Source: Capronia americana (taxonomy: Eukaryota > Ascomycota > Eurotiomycetes > Chaetothyriales > Herpotrichiellaceae). Taken from it: a stretch of DNA of 64,000 nucleotides. The translations under genes were made by a program, and so were the position numbers. Shown piece after piece: positions 61,272 to 64,000 of this stretch (positions are counted from its first letter, which is position 1; every line of letters starts with the position of its first letter). Location: NCBI GenBank assembly GCA_016110215.1, contig JADWQD010000007.1, positions 1,798,001 to 1,862,000 on the forward strand. Reading direction: 5' to 3'. Under the pieces are notes generated by a model. It was not told the origin of the DNA, searched no databases, and saw only the letters and a program-made list of their open reading frames with translations.

Positions 61272-61680
61272 GGCCATGAAGCCTCGTGGCTTCCTGTTCA
61301 TTCCAGAGGCAATATAACCGCACTACACGCAACATGAGACAACCCTCCTGACTCCGTGACAAGAACGACTGCGCATTCGGTCTTTTGCAAATTTTCACGC
61401 CTTCACCCGGTCTCGTTGAGTGCCCTCGGATCTTGCTGCAACCTGCTGCCTGCCTGCCTGCCTTCGCACCAAGCAGCGGTTCAGCACATTCGAGCACTGG
61501 CTGTGAGGTGGAATCGCGCGATTACCTTTGAGAAAAAAACAAAACACTCTCCTTATCATCTGTCTTGGTCTAGCGGCTACATAAAATGAGGTAGGATTGA
61601 TCACTGGCATCAGTCATCCTTTTCATACATTTTTGTTGTCGCTTTAGCACCCTCAGGCCTGTCTATTTTATTTTAAATTC

Positions 61681-62751
61681 ATGTCATCAAATGATAATCC
61701 CCAGCAGGATGATGCTCCCAGCGGCAGTGGACGAGGGGACTCTGGCGGACGGCAGCCTTCCAATGTCATTGAGTTCGTCAACAGCGAGGATCCCAATGTC
61801 AGAAGTGCTATCCAAAGACATACTGCATACCATTCAGCAGCGCAACGTCGCGAGGCACGGTCACGACTTCTACGACGTTCAAGTCAAGCCAGATATCTAG
61901 AATGGACAAGACGTCCAATGACGGACGCCGACTTCGCGACTTCCTCAGCAAGCAGTGCTAGCCCAGTCTCCATATCGCCCGCCGCTTCACAGCCTGAGCG
62001 ATCCGAGCAACCTACTCGAGCATCAAGCCGTGAAAGAGCATCTGGCTCGAATACAGAACAAGCGGCCGTGGAGCCCGCTAGCGGAACAATGTCTCCAGCA
62101 ACCCAAGCAGGGATTTTTGCTGATGACACGGTGTTGGATTTCTGTGAGTACAACTCGCGGCCAGACTCCGGTCGGGCACGACGACCAGTTGATTTTATGG
62201 GTGTTCAGAGACAACTAACCCTGTATGAAACAGTAACCTCAAATTTCTGCGATCATTATCAGTCCAAAGATACCCTCGAATCTTCGATAGCCTTCATGCT
62301 AGAGAACGATACCTCACGACATCTATTCCTTGCCTATGCCTACGCCTACGCGATCAAGAGGACGCACCCGACGGCCGACGGAAATTCTCAAAATCAGGTG
62401 GATGCCCGAACAAACCTTGGTCGTGGTACCAGCATATTGCGGAACCGGCTCCAGATGGCAGGACACGCTAGTTCTGACGCCAATGTCCAGGCCGTCCTGT
62501 TGTTGGTGGCATATGCAGCAGACTTTAGCCAGGCAGATGAAGTTCGCCTCCACGCAGATGCGCTGAGGACGATGGTTGATCAGCGCGGCGGTATTGATGC
62601 CTTCACCGACAACCCTTCGCTGCAACACCAACTATCGGTGATAGGAAGGTCGCGCCGGTTCCATTTAACGCTGGATTGCGAGTCTGATTGCCCGGATATG
62701 CTGCGGTTCCCAGACGGGCTTCGACTGCCTCAGAGGGCAGATCATAGTTGA
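61681..62751 (+). CDS. Fungal-specific regulator-like protein without a DNA-binding domain
   Basis: A single open frame of 356 residues. The N-terminus has VIEFVNSEDPNVRSAIQRHT, then AAQRREARSRLLRRSS: an opening I associate with fungal proteins that carry a transcription-factor-like domain but no Zn2Cys6 cluster. A Ser/Pro/Glu-rich linker follows (about 85-150). A helical part (LTLYETVTSNFCDHY, ESSIAFMLENDTSRHLFLAY, VQAVLLLVAYAADFSQ) leads to ALRTMVDQRGGIDAF, a recurrent motif of the Fungal_trans_2-like domain. The family is usually longer, so the end (DCESDCPDMLRFPDGLRL) may be shortened. Role unknown; possibly a partner of a DNA-binding regulator. Confidence 0.7.
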   Translation: MSSNDNPQQDDAPSGSGRGDSGGRQPSNVIEFVNSEDPNVRSAIQRHTAYHSAAQRREARSRLLRRSSQARYLEWTRRPMTDADFATSSASSASPVSISPAASQPERSEQPTRASSRERASGSNTEQAAVEPASGTMSPATQAGIFADDTVLDFCEYNSRPDSGRARRPVDFMGVQRQLTLYETVTSNFCDHYQSKDTLESSIAFMLENDTSRHLFLAYAYAYAIKRTHPTADGNSQNQVDARTNLGRGTSILRNRLQMAGHASSDANVQAVLLLVAYAADFSQADEVRLHADALRTMVDQRGGIDAFTDNPSLQHQLSVIGRSRRFHLTLDCESDCPDMLRFPDGLRLPQRADHS

Positions 62752-63767
62752 ATGTATGCCTAGGCAGTTGGAGTGAGGCACGAATGTACACTATGGTCGG
62801 AAATTGGGTGAATGCGTTCGTTGGGAAATGGCAGCTTCAAATCAGGTTCTCGACTGAGGCTGGTTCTGGATCGAGACCCGAGCTGCACGATGGTGACGAT
62901 GGTGACGACTGTTCATGCTATGACTGTATTTTAGCTTGACTACGAGGACTCCGCTGCGCGGTGTCCCACTGTGGTCTAGATCGAGACCGTCCTTTGACTT
63001 GCTCTTTGACAGCGCGCAAACGCGAGTGTAATGAATTTGAGGGTTGACGCAGCCTTAACTACGAGGCTTGCGTAACCTCGATCTGAACCAGAAAAAAATA
63101 CGGCATAGTGGACCGTATTCCAAGCTCTGAGTTGACATTCTAGCCATCAACGAAACACTTTGCCGTAACAACAAATAATAAGAGACCTACAAATATCGTG
63201 GGTGAGGCAGAGCAATGGTCGTGAATGGTATATCCCTGTACGGTACAGTATGTCGTGCATAATTTCTACGCAGGGGCTACGGGGATGCATAGTGGCGGCC
63301 ACCTCCAGCTGCTGTACAGCGGCGGCAGCGCAAAGAGAGGAGGAATCGCCGAATCGTTGCAATCTCCATCGCCTCTTTAAGGGTGCGCTGGTCTGCCAAC
63401 AATTCTGCGTCTCCCCCACGACTGATCTCATCGCATTTGATGCTTGCATTTGCTACCCCGTCACTGTGCCCACATCCGCAGATAGGCAACCTCCCTTGCT
63501 CAGGACAGACTGTTATTCTCTTCTCGGATTTTCCAGACCTCGTCGCAAGGATTCGGACTTGCTTTGCATTGTGCCGGATAACTTCCATCCTTCGCAAATC
63601 TTTCCAGTTGCACCCCGCCCTTCGCACGGTCTTCCGGTACAGCCTATTGCTTTGATACTCTACGAAGTCGAACAGCGCAAAGGTCCGTGGAGATTATATT
63701 TGAGCCGTGATGCTTTCTGAGACTTCTCTAACATAGGATCTTCACAAGTCGTCGCTTAGGAGGCAAG
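62752..63767. other. Intergenic region before the cornichon gene
   Basis: About 1 kb with an open frame (63202-63720) that has no recognisable domain and probably lies in the promoter and leader of the next gene. No RNA gene seen. Confidence 0.4.
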
Positions 63768-64000
63768 ATGTCGGGCGAGGCGTGGCTCTACCTATTGTCC
63801 GTGCTAATCAATGCCGTCAACCTGTTCCTCCAAGTCTTCTTCACTATCATGTACAGCGATCTCGAATGGTATGCAATGAGCCCCTCAGTTTCTGCCCGCC
63901 ATTCGGATGTGAAGCTAATGTGCTGCTCTTACAGCGACTACATCAACCCCATTGACCTTTGCAACCGTCTCAACACGTACATTGTTCCCGAAGCCGCTGT
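63768..64000 (+). CDS. Erv14/cornichon-family ER cargo receptor (partial, 3' end beyond window)
   Basis: Exon 1 (63768-63868) encodes [20 protein letters not shown], then [14 protein letters not shown] 66-bp intron (GTATGC, TTACAG) follows, and exon 2 continues [21 protein letters not shown] to the window end. The first membrane helix and the [13 protein letters not shown] stretch are diagnostic of Erv14/cornichon, COPII-vesicle cargo receptors that export membrane proteins from the ER. About half of the roughly 140-residue protein is visible. The ATG (GCAAGATGT) and splice sites are clear. Confidence 0.93.
   Translation, partial: MSGEAWLYLLSVLINAVNLFLQVFFTIMYSDLEWYAMSPSVSARHSDVKLMCCSYSDYINPIDLCNRLNTYIVPEAA

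Larger units (their letters stand above)
58262..61680. other. 3.4-kb gene-poor interval
   Basis: Opposed overlapping frames at about 58820-59350 are the longest, but neither shows a domain. The stretch has several GTACTCGTAC-type palindromes, a C14 run (61258-61271) and a short CTGC repeat near 61447-61461. It looks like decayed or noncoding sequence. The last few hundred bases should hold the promoter of the next gene. Confidence 0.4.

Noticed and set aside
63202..63720. 172-codon frame before the cornichon gene
   Set aside because: No domain, irregular codon use, and position in the probable promoter and leader of the next gene.

Overview
The window is nuclear DNA of a filamentous ascomycete (Pezizomycotina). 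Genes are dense and on both strands. Introns are short (about 45-80 bp) with GTRNGT donors, CTGAC/CTGAT-like branch sites and AG acceptors. Several families present are typical of or confined to fungi: HET-domain proteins, Zn2Cys6 regulators, UstYa/DUF3328 proteins, Eis1, Fat1, a KipA-type kinesin and mS41/Fyv4. I cannot fix the class with confidence. All exon joins below were read by eye from splice signals and reading frame.

Left part (1-29 kb), mostly housekeeping: an amino-acid permease relic; a protein with ubiquitin-like domains; a CDK7/Kin28 kinase divergent from mitoribosomal mS41; a kinesin-7 (KipA/Kip2); a GT23-like fucosyltransferase-type membrane protein; a possible tiny Cys/His protein; a Fat1-type acyl-CoA synthetase; eisosome protein Eis1; a tyrosine-phosphatase-like protein; a Frag1/DRAM/Sfk1 membrane protein; and a J-domain protein.

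Middle part (29.2-47.3 kb), accessory: this is the remarkable region. Four UstYa-family (DUF3328) oxidase genes lie in two divergent pairs, at 29275-31808 and 37035-39554. Between them is a secreted precursor (32758-33363) with three near-identical 37-residue units, each ending in Lys-Arg. The shared segment is GICFGGCGPGVI followed by KR. This is the layout of a fungal dikaritin/ustiloxin-type RiPP cluster, with a two-cysteine core I do not recognise. The precursor tail carries a second, tyrosine-containing repeat, TP(V/I)AT(I/L/V)YS. A HET-domain gene sits inside the cluster. To the right are a coiled-coil protein, a distant membrane protein with two H-x2-HC motifs, and a Zn2Cys6 transcription factor that may or may not regulate the cluster. 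No dedicated transporter, tyrosinase or protease is visible, so processing would rely on the cell's general Kex2/Kex1 proteases in the secretory pathway.

Right part (47-64 kb): a gene-poor stretch with the C-terminal relic of a PDR-type ABC transporter, a second HET-domain gene, a small Arg/Ser-rich membrane protein, an Erj5-type ER J-protein, a PRA1/Yip3 protein with a very close downstream ORF, a long gene-poor interval, a regulator-like protein without a DNA-binding domain, and the start of an Erv14/cornichon gene cut by the window end.
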